64,000 nucleotides of DNA from Acheta domesticus (Eukaryota; Arthropoda; Insecta; Orthoptera; Gryllidae): contig JAHLJT010009419.1 in NCBI GenBank assembly GCA_031308135.1, forward strand, positions 39,425,221 to 39,489,220, read 5' to 3'. The notes beneath the pieces are model-generated. The model saw only the letters and a list, made by a program, of their open reading frames with translations. It made no database searches and was not told where the DNA came from. Numbering within the stretch: position 1 is the stretch's first letter; every line of letters starts with the position of its first letter. The translations under genes were made by a program, and so were the position numbers. This document shows positions 26,160 through 38,105 of this stretch, one piece after another.

Positions 26160-26885
26160 TGTAATGTAATTTTATGTAATTTTGCGCGAAAAAACGTCGT
26201 ATTTTTGGCAGAAAAAATTAATTACCGGGCCCTTATAACGAAACTAGTGATGCTACAGAATGGCACAGACTTTACCGTGTTTACTGATAGTTTTCTATTT
26301 CCTTTGACCTCCACTAGCTATTTAGGCTTGCCACATACTCTTGCCAGCTGCCATAAATCGCCGTCTAAAGTACATTTTTTACATTTTCTTATTCGGTTTC
26401 GTAATGGTAGAACGGAAATATTATTTTAAGGATATTAAAGAACGTCCAAAGTCCAAAGTGACAATTGTCTTCGAAAAATTTGGAGCCCTTTTCAAGAAAA
26501 TGTCGTTTAAGTGCTAGTGTACATACGAAATTTGAACTTCTTTGTCACAGAAAAGTTTTGAGTTTTCGAAAATATTAATTTGTAGTCATTTAAAGTAAAT
26601 CAACTCACAGACACAATAGTGTTTACAAATTGCTGGAAATGTGCATATTAAAGGTGTGAGAGATCTTTAAAAAAATACATTTGTGTAATTTTTGAAAACA
26701 CAAAAAAAAATCCCAAAATGAAATTTATATAAAACATATTAAAGAGTGCAATTTGCACTATCCGTTAGAAAAGTTTGAAGAAAAAATTTGAAGGCATTTG
26801 TGAGAAAATGGCTTTTGAGCGTTTGTGAAAATGCGGAATTTTGAGCTAGTTTTCACAAAAAACTGTTGAGTTTTCAAGAAACTTT
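26160..26885 (+). repeat. Satellite-like dispersed repeat copy
   Basis: It starts with ttatgtaattttgcgcgaaaa and ataacgaaactagtgatgctacagaatggcac, continues through gccacatactcttgccagctgcc, and ends near cacaaaaaactgttgagttttc. It matches 10690-11405 and 43785-45255 in inverted orientation and the left part of 29675-30400 directly. Non-coding. Confidence 0.75.
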
Positions 26886-27089
26886 ACTTGACACGGCGAA
26901 ACGTGTGCGACGAATGTGGCTAGGAGCTCGTGCTAGCGCGTTAATGGACCCCGGCGAAGCCCCGCGTGCGGTGGATGGAGCGTGCAGGCAAACGGAGCAA
27001 CCAGCGCTCCACATGGAAGGAATTCACATAGACACGGCTGATGCCTGATGAGGGTTAACGCATATCACGAGCGCAGACGTTGCATGGAG

Positions 27090-27385
27090 ATGTAATAGGT
27101 AAAGGTATCCCTGTGCAATTGCACACGATGTGGCCCACAGAGAAGGTGAAGGTAGGGCTCCACCTACTCGTCGCCGTTGGTACAAGGGGGAAGTTGTGTG
27201 GCGGGCACAACGCTCCGGCAGTATTTACCCCTAGGAAAGATTCTGGTGCTCACTTGGAAAGAAGGGTGAGTCGACCTCAGAGCCGCTCTGAATGGAAATC
27301 ACATGATAAAAAGTTCCACGCCGGGATTTCAACCTGGGTCCTTCAGGTCATGATGCCAGTGTCCTACCGCTGCGCCACCGCGGCT
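27090..27385 (-). mobile_element. tRNA-derived SINE of a second family
   Basis: On the - strand the head reads gccgcggtggcgcagcggta (A box) and caggttgaaatcccggc (B box, at about 27315-27335). A body of about 230 nt follows, ending gggatacctttacc near 27105. The acceptor stem does not pair, so this is a SINE and not a tRNA gene. Confidence 0.65.
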
Positions 27386-29674
27386 CCGCATGGAGTGAAA
27401 TGCATGAGTGAAAACTAACGATTGGTGTCTGCCGTTTTTGGCTTATCGCAGTAATAAAGCTTGATTGGGAGGCAGAGACAATGAATTAAGTAATAATGTA
27501 ATTTTCCTAAATCCTTGTTGTCTTATGGATTTCAACTTGAATAATACGTTTTACTGAAAATAGTATAGATATTACACAAGCCGACGCTTTACAGGAAAAT
27601 TTTTGTGTCAATGGAAAGGTAGAGGCAGTCACGGAAAAAGGACGGACAAGTGGAAAGTAATTCTGAGGGAAAATTCGTAGACGAAATATAAGAGGACTGT
27701 TCAATAAAAGCTATTAAGCTATCTAAGAATGCCAAGAGATTCTTCTTGAATCTGATTACTCAATAATTATAAAGCGAGTATCTTCAAATTTGCATTCAGT
27801 TTTCAAATGTTGAAGAACTCTGAATCTAAGCTGTGCTCCATAGCACCATATTTTTAGAATCACTGCGGCATGGAATCGTTTATCTCGGTAGAATTACTGA
27901 TTCATATCCACTCTTTCGGAATGGTGTACGACGTTTCGAACATGTATAGTTGTTTTGAGAAGAAAGAGTTCTTATAACCGCAGACTTCAGCACCACTCGT
28001 CATTTTGAACTGTTAAAGATATTGCAGTGCAGTTTTCACGTAAGTGCAAAAGGGAGAGAAGGTAAGAGATGAATCGTATACTCTGTATCATTTTTATTTT
28101 AAGAGACATTGTTCACCTGCCGGTAGTGTGACAGAAACATTCAAAATTTCTGTAATCCATGAGTCGCAAAAGAATTAAAAATTTCTAAAAATATATTTAT
28201 CATATGACAATAATTAAATAATTGCATTGGTTTGATTTTTATGGTAGTCTTTAATGTTTTCAATTGTAAAACCAAACCTGAACTCAATATTTCGTACAAC
28301 ATGGATCCACAAGTACACAAAACATTAATTTATTAATCTGTTTCTCTTATGCTCTTCTGTGAAAACTGCATTCCAATATATTTATGTTCAGAAATGGGAA
28401 CAGGTGCTAAAATTACCTGTATATTTTAAGCGGATATCAACCTGGAAATGTCTTACAAAGACTAAGAATACGAGAGAATCGTGATGATTCAACATCTGGA
28501 TGAACGACATTCAACACATCTTCTTCAATCTTGCGCGGGAAAATAAAATCTGTTCAGTAAAAGTGAAAACCTCGAGATGTGTGAACTATTCGTAAAGGAA
28601 TGTGGTTTTCTAATGCGATCACTAACGTTTCGCAATCGATGTTGCCGATGGTATTTCGAGAGCTACTCGCTTAAATGCCTTCCGGAAGTCTTCATTTAAT
28701 ACGAATGCGATTAGAAGGGGGAAGTGCACAATTGTAAATTAATTGTTTTTTTTCAATGACTTGGAGGTGTGTTGTGTGTCCCGTGATAAGAACATGCATG
28801 CACATGCAGCATAGTTCAAAATATGCAATTTCGAGAAACAATCAATACATTTTCAGTATTACACTTCGAATGGTTTTCCAACCTATGATGGGGAACCAAA
28901 TACGCAATGTATTGAAGGGAATGGATGTTAGTTAAAGAGTGTCTACATTTTAAAATATTATTTCTTTTCAACTTTTCTTTTTAATGAGTAATTTTAAAAG
29001 ATTGTAGTGATGATTTACTTTTAATTCATTGAATATGGAAATTGAAACTGAAAATGCATTTCATGTTTCGAGTAGTACCTTGCAAAGAAATCCCTCAATA
29101 AATACTTTATTTACAAAGATAATTCAAGTAAAAAAGTAAAAATCAAAGTCAATTAAAGTAAAGGGCAAACAATTATTTCGGCTATATTGTAAAGAGTTAG
29201 TACCTTATGCAGGACTTCAAGTTAAACTAAGGAAACGAAATGCAACCCGCTAAGCTGATATGTGCAGCGGATAGTCTACATGCAAGTTATGCAGGGGAAT
29301 CCAAGGTCAAAGCAGCACAGGTTATGCTGAAGCCCCGTATTAACGAAAGTCTTGTATCATTCTATGACATCATGTCAATATGATAAGGGTGTGTACCTCA
29401 ATATTACGTTAATTCATTTCTGTCATTCAAAATCCATTCCTTTCGCTGGCTTATGGATGTACTTTCATGAAGAACTTAGTACTTTGCGCAGAGCCGCCTT
29501 TGCCACGGGCATATGCCAGGCACGGCCGCGGGCTCCGCATCTCGGCGCGGTGCGCTGCTATCGATCCCATGACTTCACACATCCAAGAAACTTAAGTCTT
29601 CGCTGACCATTGAGATTGAAATTATACTTAAAGTACAATGAAGTTGCTGCTTTCAGATAGATACCAATAAATAC

Positions 29675-30405
29675 AGAATGGCACGGACTTCCCTGTATTA
29701 GTTTTCTATTTCCTTTGGTCTCGGCTAGCTATTCGGACTTGCCACATACTCTTGCCAGCTGTCATCTATCGCCAGCCAAACTATATTCTTTTGCCCAACA
29801 GGGGACCACACAGGTGGACAGACAGGCGGATAGACAGGCGGATAGACAGGCGGACGGACAGGCGGACGGACAGGCGGACGGACAGGCGGACGGACAGGCG
29901 GACGGACAGGCGGACGGACAGGCGGACGGACAGGCGGACGGACAGGCGGACGGACAGGCGGACGGACAGGCGGACGGACAGGCGGACGGACAGGCGGACG
30001 GACAGGCGGACGGACAGGCGGACGGACAGGCGGACGGACAGGCGGACGGACAGGCGGACGGACAGGCGGACGGACAGGCGGACGGACAGGCGGACGGACA
30101 GGCGGACGGACAGGCGGACGGACAGGCGGACGGACAGGCGGACGGACAGGCGGACGGACAGGCGGACGGACAGGCGGACGGACAGGCGGACGGACAGGCG
30201 GACGGACAGGCGGACGGACAGGCGGACGGACAGGCGGACGGACAGGCGGACGGACAGGCGGACGGACAGGCGGACGGACAGGCGGACGGACGTTTGAAAA
30301 AATGCACTTTTTTGGATCAGGGGACCGCAAAAACTGTATTTCCGTTGAAATCTCGAAATCGATTTTCCGTTTCATTACATAACTTTCCTTTTAGTACTTG
30401 TATTA
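29675..30405 (+). repeat. Satellite-like dispersed repeat copy carrying an expanded 12-bp minisatellite
   Basis: The left part (tacagaatggcacggacttcc...gccacatactcttgccagctg) matches the copy at 26250-26370. The right end (cattacataactttcc, about 30374-30389) matches the inverted end of the 43785 copy. Between them lies the minisatellite listed separately. Confidence 0.75.
29821..30292. repeat. 12-bp minisatellite, about 39 copies
   Basis: The unit GACAGGCGGACG is repeated almost perfectly, with two initial GACAGGCGGATA variants. Because 12 is a multiple of 3, all frames stay open (QADG, RRTD, PPVR, CPSA repeats), which explains several long overlapping frames. No evidence supports a protein. 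Confidence 0.97.
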
Positions 30406-30724
30406 CTCCGTAATATCTTAATGCGAGGAGCACGACGGGAAAATTGATTCTACCCAGGGGAACAGTAAATAGATCGTGAATTTTCTTGAGATGCAAATAA
30501 TCTGTTACAACGACGCACGAAAACGAATTTACTTTAAGTATTTTTGTGATTTCCCAAAATTAATTCTGCTACGATCGAATTTCCCAACAATTACTGCTGT
30601 GTGTAATGTACGAGAAAGTAAGGGTAAACCCACATAACCTTCATGTTTAGGCTCTGCGTACTGTTTATTTGGTTTAAAATAACGCCTAATTGACTAAAAT
30701 ATCAATGGCGGTATCACAAGCATT

Positions 30725-31100
30725 CATTACTCCTCATTCCCCCTCCGACGGACCTCGGCGCGGGTTGTTGATCTGCTAAAGCGCGCGGCGCCTCTCCCCG
30801 CTGCGCGTGCGTTTCCCCTCCAGCGAATTCCCCTCCCTTCTCTTTCGCTCCGTTCTGCCGTACTTCGCTTCGCTTTGCTGTTATTAGCCGGTGTTTGCTC
30901 GCGCGCAAGTGCAGGCCATTTGTTCCGGCGTAATTGAGAGCTGGGAAGTAACGCGCCGCGCCATGCCATCGACATCCGCGGGGGGCGAGTGCAACGCGGC
31001 TCTGCGCGGCTCAGCCGTCGCCCCGAGCACGGAGATAGGGCAGGGACCTGTGGAGCGCTCAATGCCAGAACGCGAATCGAAGGGGCGCAAAAAAGACGGA
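30725..31100. other. CpG-rich island in intron 1
   Basis: GC- and CpG-rich, with gctgttattagccggtgtttgc and ggcgtaattgagagctggg cores. No gene family recognised. Confidence 0.4.
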
Positions 31101-31201
31101 TGCGTGCCCTTCTCAATATTTTGGTTTTCATTGAATTTTCGTAAGTGTTCAAAATGTTTAAAAATGTAATAACTTAAAATGTTAAACACGTTTTAAAACT
31201 A

Positions 31202-31665
31202 TTGTACGAGGGTTAAGCAAGAAGTAATGCCTCCTACTTTTTTCTCCATAATAAAATTAAGTGAAAAATTTGAATTTGACACTATTTCTCAAACTTTCAT
31301 CAATCCACCGCGATAGTAACTTTCTGCTTCGACATGTGGCAGAACAGCAGTCGTTTTAAAGGTTACCGACATGGATGTTCGTCAGAGATAGCGTTGTGTG
31401 AGTGAATTCTTGAATACAGAAGGTGAAATGTGACAGATGCATTGTGTCGCATCATCTCCCTCATTTCAGCTGTAGTCACCACGAATGATGTCATCGACAT
31501 CATGAATATTGCGTGGTGTGACTGATGTCACCGATCTGCCGTTCCACTTTTTGCCAGCCGACCGTGTTTGCTTTTCAGCTTCGATACAGCGACGAACCCA
31601 TCATCTGACAGTGCTGACATCCACTGTTGCATCACCGTACACGTTTTTCAGTATTTCCTTCTCCA
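31202..31665. pseudogene. Mariner transposase N-terminal remnant with internal inversion
   Basis: The left end gtacgagggttaagcaagaagtaatgcctcc resembles mariner terminal repeats. On the + strand from 31371 the frame reads MDVRQR, stop, RCVSEFLNTEGEM, like the start of mariner transposases. The continuation is on the - strand from about 31665 down to 31440: KEILKNVYGDATVDVSTVR, stop, WVRRCIEAEK, then TPRNIHDVDDIIRGD and, after a frameshift, VTTAEMREMMRHNAS. These are the paired helix-turn-helix and linker of mariner. The catalytic DDD part is missing. The order and orientation indicate an inversion inside a dead copy. Confidence 0.75.
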
Positions 31666-32300
31666 TTCCGTGTCTGACCCTCCGCTTGCGGTCCACTTTG
31701 CTCAGCCCCTTCCCATTTCTCCCTCTTGACCTCTCCATACAATCCGTTCTGCCCTGCTCTGTTCTACCATGTTCAGCTTCTCCTCTCCATCTCTATCTCC
31801 CTCCCACTTCGCCCACTCATTTAGCTCTCCCCTTTCCACCCTTTCGATCCCACTTCAGCCCTTCTCATCGCAGTCCACTCTGAGCTGTCCTAGACTCCGA
31901 CTACGGCCCATGTTCCTCACAACAGGCTTTTCGCACGTCGCGAAACCCTCCGGCCTGCCCCGCCACGCTCATCCCATACCCGCCCTTCCCCGCCCCTCTC
32001 TGCCCCATCCCTCCCCCCCCGCCCTCCCTTCCCCACCCGCCACGCCCCTCCCCTCCTTGCTCCGTGCCGCTTCGTCTCGCCCCGCGCCGCCCCTCGCCGC
32101 CCCGCCCCGCCTTCCCCACCCATCCCTCCCTCTCCGCCCCGCCTCTCCCAGCTCCTCCCAGCTCCTCCCGCTGGCCCGCGCCGGCTGGCGCAACTCGTCT
32201 GAACGCGGGCGCGAGGAATAATTGGAAAAGTTTGGTGGGCGGCTCATGGGCCGCGCAGACGGGCGTTCCCCGCGAGGAGCCTTCAGGCGGAGACGTTAAT
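31666..32300. repeat. C/T-rich tract grading into CpG-rich island
   Basis: Irregular cctctcc, ccttccc and cccgccc repeats to about 32170, then ggcgcaactcgtctgaacgcgggcg and a CpG-rich end with gacgttaattcttaatgac. Long frames here are Pro/Ser/Arg- or Gly/Arg-rich and reflect composition. Confidence 0.65.
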
Positions 32301-34354
32301 TCTTAATGACACGCTCTCCATTACGAGTTCACCCTCTCCGCGGATTACGCTTCAAATTTAACCTTTCGAGCGATGTGAAAATAATGTTGGAAGAAGCCTA
32401 ATTCCACGTCCGTTTTTATTTTTATTATGGAGTTTAGAAAAGTTTCTCTATTACTGTTCTAGCTAGAATGTATGCATTTTAATTTACATTTTAAAACAGC
32501 ATATTTTGGAATTTTCTTAACTTATAACACTTGCGTATTAAATTTTTCATTGTTGGTGGATTTACATGTGCAGAAGAAGCACTATTTATATCAATGCAGT
32601 CGGGATTTCTTCCACCGAGAAATGTTTCCCGACATCTGATTTCTTAGAAACGTATTTTGAAATATGAAAACATAAGTTTTCCATTTTGCTTCGTGTCCAC
32701 AATGAAAGAAACTTTGCATTCAGACAAGATATGAATGCCGTGCATTGACATTCATTGCTGTTAATAAAATTTCCATTTCAGAAAGTTTTTTTAATGTGTT
32801 TGGAAAAATTAGGCACAAAATGACATACCAGAGCAATACGACACGGAACTTTTTCGCTGCATTCTACTGTCTTACACTTTATATAGAAGTCTCTTTCTCA
32901 GTACTTTCATATGCGTAGAATACGGCGTCACTTTTTTTACTTTTGCGTATGGAAAACGTAAATGAGTTAGCAGAAACACAATGTGTCCTGAAAGCGAATA
33001 ACTAGAAACATGATATTTTGCAAGAAATAAATTCAATTCTTCAACATCTTCACTTTAATAGATATATTTTCTTTTTATATTAATAGCTATATTTTTATAT
33101 ATTCTATTTTCTTGAAAAGTCTATGTGCTCTTATTTTGTGAACAATCTACTGACTAACTAACTACTGCTACTGACACACGCTTAGCATTGTCATTTAAGC
33201 TGAAGGCGATTATTTTAACTTGTAATTATTTGAAGAGAAGACTTCGGGTTGACCAATTTTTCAAATGAAATTTTCTTTCTAGTGATACTAATTAGATACT
33301 TTCATTTCTCGTGTATGTGAAAGAAACGATTTCTTCTTTTCTTTATTACTTCACACTACTATTCGGTGACAAATAATTTGCTAGCAATTTGAATACGAAC
33401 ACCTCATGTTCATGATATCAGGACATTCTGCACCGAACGAAAGCGTTAGACATCTGTTTCTCAATATGTCATATTCTGAAAAAAAGGATCACGGAAGTTC
33501 TTCACAGAAACTCGTTTGTCTTACATACTTACAATTTCATTTCTGTTTGTTTTTTTTTCGAAAAACATAATTTCATATATGTTTTCTTGAGTCTTTTATT
33601 TTACCCACATTTTTATAGTAAAATTAATTTTGGTCGTTTCAAACAGGATAGTATAAAAATTATGGTTTGGTTTTAAACATGACACAAATATTAAATATTT
33701 ACTGTGTTAATAAAAGTATGTATGTGAATCATACAGGATATGGCGTTTTATGTGATAGATTGGTCTTGAAACGAAGGATATATGTAGTATCGAAAGCCAA
33801 CGTGCAGTGTGAATTACTCTCCTTCTTTCAGAGAATTCGGAAATAATTCCTTCAATACTTTCTGGCTCCTTATAAATTCGTAATTTTTTCCAAGAAAAGC
33901 TGTTTCTATAGACTTGTATCAATACATCAATTGATGTATCAAACCATGAACCTCTTCCTTAGTGAACAGTTCTTTACCTTAGTTAAATTCTGTTACAACT
34001 TGTTACCTTAGTTACTACTACGTTTCTTTCATTGCAACTAAGAGTTTATTTTCTTTTTCCTTTCTTTGCTTTTGTTTCCGCTCCTCAACAAATGTACCGT
34101 AATCGTATTATCACCATACGCGTCATCTGTCCTGTGATTGGATGGGATGCTACATTTGGAGGCAATAAGGAATAATAATCGTTTGAGTTTCGATCATTTT
34201 CATCGGTAGTATTTTTCAGCGTCGGTGCTCGCGTACACAGAAACTGGCCGCGATGCATCGACTGCTCCTGGTGGTGTTTTTGAACACCACTTAGAAGATC
34301 AAGAATCCACGGGCGATGCGCGCGCGCTCTGGCGGGGAGTTAGACAAACACGTA

Positions 34355-34420
34355 GAGGTTAATATAACCCAGTTCTGAATATATAACCTAAATATAACCC
34401 ACCTAAATATAACCCAGTTC
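34355..34420. repeat. Short AT-rich direct repeat
   Basis: aatataacccagttct, aatataacccacct and aatataacccagttctcg occur in tandem with spacers. Confidence 0.6.
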
Positions 34421-35104
34421 TCGACTCGGAGGGATGAATTTAAAGAGAATGAGTATTTGCTAGGAAAAATTGACAACTTTGACGAGTTAAGAGCGAATGT
34501 CGAATTCAAAGAATATCGAACGATTATCTATAATGTTAGAAAAGGCACTTTACTTATGTGTCAAGAAATTTTTAATTCAAGGCAGGATGACAAACTTCAA
34601 AATAATAATTCACAAATTACTTAAGATGTGCTACGGATAGATTAAACTTAAGAATATTTTCTGTTAAAGTAAGTCAGCCACTTTGTATGCCGTTTATGAT
34701 CTTTCCCTAGCGTTACAAGATATCTCAACCGAGTGGCGATACATTGAAAAACAGCATTCGCCCGTTGTATGACAACGTAAAAGCTAGTGTGAAAACAAAA
34801 TCTGATTTTTCAGTAACTACAGTTCTTTGTAGCTGAATGTATGCAATTCACCCGTCATAGGAGAGTTCAACTTTTTTTCAAAACCCTCAGACGTTCTCGA
34901 ACCCAATCAAGTTATGGCTGGACGCCAGAAGGGCTTGCAGCCTTCGGCTCGTTTGCAGCCTACGGCTTCCAGCTGAGTGAGCACGGATGGCGGAGTGAAG
35001 CCATGCAGAAGTGCAGTGGAAAGGGTGCAGGGCAAGGGATGAAACAGGTGATGTACTTTTGAAATTCACTGCAACCCCAGAAGTCCAATGTCGTTATACA
35101 AACC

Positions 35105-35690
35105 GGCTTAGGCGGCTCAGAGAATGAATTGATGTCGCTGCAGGGTCTGTGGCCGGGAGGTCCTAAGGGTCGACGCCCGACGGTGCGGTGGCAAGATTTT
35201 CGACACTGGCTACACAGCTAAATAGAGTTCAGCCGCTGTCTGGAAGAGAATTCTAGCGGCCGGCTGCTCTGATCAGTAGTTTTCCGTGGTTTCTCCGATC
35301 AATACCTTGCGAATGCCGGAGCGATACCAAAACAAACGGACCACGAACCACTCGCGATCTTTCCTTCCTTTTCCTTGTCCTATCCTCACCCCTTACTTAC
35401 ACACACACTTGCATGCACTGCACTACCACGTATGTCGGGACACCGGTCGGCTGCTGAGAGCTTGTACCGGCTAGGCCGGTGCCTCGCTGGTGGGAGATAC
35501 CTGGTTGTAGAAAACTCAGCCAGCCGACGCGTACATCGCCAGCCTACGGCTAAGTCGGCGCCGGAGCTCGCCATTCAGCGGGCGAAGATCACAGCCACTT
35601 CCAGCTATCAAAACATGACAACGCTTATGGGGCTAATTATCTTAGCAATTAACGCTTTGGAAATCAATAATCAATCAATCGTTACACAAC
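35105..35690 (+). mobile_element. tRNA-derived SINE, copy 2 (longest)
   Basis: The head has ggcggctcagagaatg and gggtcgacgcccg. The middle segment tttccgtggtttctccgatc is absent from copy 1 but present in the 53-kb copy. The 3' part has cggtgcctcgctggtgggag and an AATC-rich tail at about 35661-35690. Confidence 0.8.
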
Positions 35691-37135
35691 GATTTAATAA
35701 ATGGCTACATTTTTTACTGCATCATAGGTATACCTGACATGTCTACTATTGAAATTAATTTTCACGACTATTAGTACATGCGACGATCCTTTTGTCGAAA
35801 TCACTTTTCTCAAAATCAATTTATTTGTACAGCAGGCAAGTTGATTCTATTACAATCATAAGCGAAATGATTACTCTTCTAATAACAACTTAGAATCGAA
35901 TCAAATAAATATGAAGAAAAACTTTCAAGAATATAGCTGAATGTATGGAATTACGTAAGGACAGATTTTTTGACGCAGGGACGAGAGCACACGTTCCGAG
36001 AAATGGAAGTCATTTGCTTTTTTGTTAAGATCAAGGAGGTTGGAAAGTGTACTGGTGGTAATGTTCTCGCAGAGTCGCCCAAAGGATTATGTGCTGCGAT
36101 AACTACATCAGCGTCCTTTGCTTCGCACTTCTCGCTCTCTTGCCCTCGCTCGTCGCCCTTTGATGGCTTCCTCTAGAAGTTTTTCTCGCCCCACTTCATC
36201 CCTCTCCGTTACGTCATAGTCTCTCTCGCCCAGTCGCACCAAGGTAAATTCCCCGAGCAGAGTTTTAAAGAAGTAGGTCAAGGAAGAACAGAGGACGTGA
36301 CCATCATCAATGCTTTAGGGAGTAAACCAACCCCAGACGTTTTTGGATGTTAATATTTGATTTTTCATCTCACAGGAAGTGTGCTGGATAAACATTTAAG
36401 AGGCTCTAAATCCACGTTTAATCTATTTTGTTTCTGAGGTTAAAATAGAATGAGAGATACCAAGTACAAAAGTAATGTTGCGTTTATATTGCAGCATGAA
36501 AATATTGTCAGCCACCTATAATCAAATAAGACAAATATATTTTCATTTTAAAAATAATATACAGATAGTTGAGAATAATTGTTGAAAACTTCTAGGGTAT
36601 ATACGAGGACAGAGTATATAATGATCTAGGGTATATGATGATTACATTTTGTCCAAAAAAATTCGGTCAATAAACACATTATGAGATTACACGTGTGACA
36701 ATTTTGATATAGCAACTCTGATTAGTAGGCAACATATCTCAATATCAGGCATTGGTGTTTGGAAGAAACACAAACGCTTAGACGACAACCTGCCCTCTGC
36801 ATTGACGAATCGTTTGTTTTATTAGTTTTGACTGCTTTAGAACTAGCAACACAGTGACCACGCATGCATAAAACCTCGTGACCGTCAAATCGAAAAATCT
36901 TGATGGTCAAAGCTAAACAATTAAAAGAAAATAGCGTGATATTTTCAATGAGAGTGGACAGGACTCTTGGAGTGGAGAGTTCATGTACCTTCCTAACACC
37001 AGTGCGAGACAAGTAGCGTGGATTGAATTACGTCTGAAATGTCAAAATTTTCACATGCGTAACTTAATATGAGATTTCCCACTACACATTCATTGGCAAA
37101 AAATTATCATCGTCAACCCTTATGTATGTACTTTG

Positions 37136-37205
37136 AAACAACAGCTCTTTACGAGCCAAGGACTATCGGCGGCGTCCCAGCCTTGCGGCCATGGATGAAG
37201 GGGCA
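37136..37205 (+). repeat. Dispersed repeat fragment, copy A
   Basis: acaacagctctttacgagcc...gcgtccc...ttgcggccatgg matches 62853-62910 (acaacagctctttacgagcc...gcgtctc...gtgcggccatgg). Family unknown; both copies are about 65 nt. Confidence 0.6.
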
Positions 37206-37824
37206 CGTGAGGTTAACACATAGCCACCTCATACATTTATAAAATTCTGAAACAGCTGTACAGAACTACAGTGAATGCCGGTGATTCCAACGTAACTGCT
37301 ATTATATGATTTAATAGCTCTGTTATGGAGTTATGTTTCCTATATCAGAAGAAACCAGATTTATTCCATGGAGATATACACATTTCAAGATCCATAGTTC
37401 AGTTCAGTTTAACTAGAGATATTTTCAGGCAAATATGTCGGACAAATTTGAAAAACAAACATGAAGAGGAAAGTACCCAAACCCGAGTCCGGTTCCTAAT
37501 GCGAGTCCCTTGATTTTTTGCTATGGAGAGTGCTGTTGCATATTGGAAACATATTAAAATTGTAGTGCTTTGCAAAACAGCAGTCTTGTCAAGCGGTAGT
37601 GTGCTTTTCTTCACTTGTCGGACAGTCGGCCATTATTGCGAACAGTGAAAAGCAATGTTTTTTCACGTGTTTATTCTCAGCAGCCTCATTTCGATACTTC
37701 ATCGGTAAGTCTTCTAATCATTATATTATTTTGAAGGGGATACTACAAGCCATTGATGTAAGGCAATATGATTCATTTTACTTGCCTTGTAAAAATGTTA
37801 TTCTCGTTTGGTGCCTACCCCGAA

Positions 37825-38105
37825 CCATTCAACTATCATCCAACGCGCATACATGCATTGAACTACCACACATGTCACGAGACTAATCGGAAGGATAGAG
37901 CTTGTCCCGGATGGGGCGGTGCCCCAATGGGACCTGGATGGGGAATCCCCTCAAGTCGCGGTGTAAGTTGGCGTCGGATTTCAACATCCAGCGAGGAAAG
38001 GAACATCGCCACTTCAAGATAAAAACATTCAGTACACTTACGGGAGCAATGACCATAGCAAATGACGCGCCCGGAAACAAAATAATCCACCATTCCTGAA
38101 TACCT
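37825..38105 (+). mobile_element. 5'-truncated SINE, copy 3
   Basis: It has the 3' half of the family at 16036 and 35105: gagcttgtcccggatggggc, cgtcggatttcaacatccagcg, aacatcgccacttca and cacttacgggagcaatgacc. The tRNA head is missing. Confidence 0.7.

Noticed and set aside
27315..27385. tRNA gene on the minus strand
   Set aside because: A and B boxes are good, but the acceptor stem does not pair and a SINE body follows, so it is a SINE head.
29715..30413. Long open frames of QADG, RRTD, PPVR and CPSA repeats on both strands
   Set aside because: They are produced by a 12-bp tandem repeat whose length is divisible by 3, so every frame stays open; no protein family, splice context or codon bias supports them.
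35375..35737. Open frame across the SINE
   Set aside because: It follows the SINE body and is not conserved between the SINE copies.
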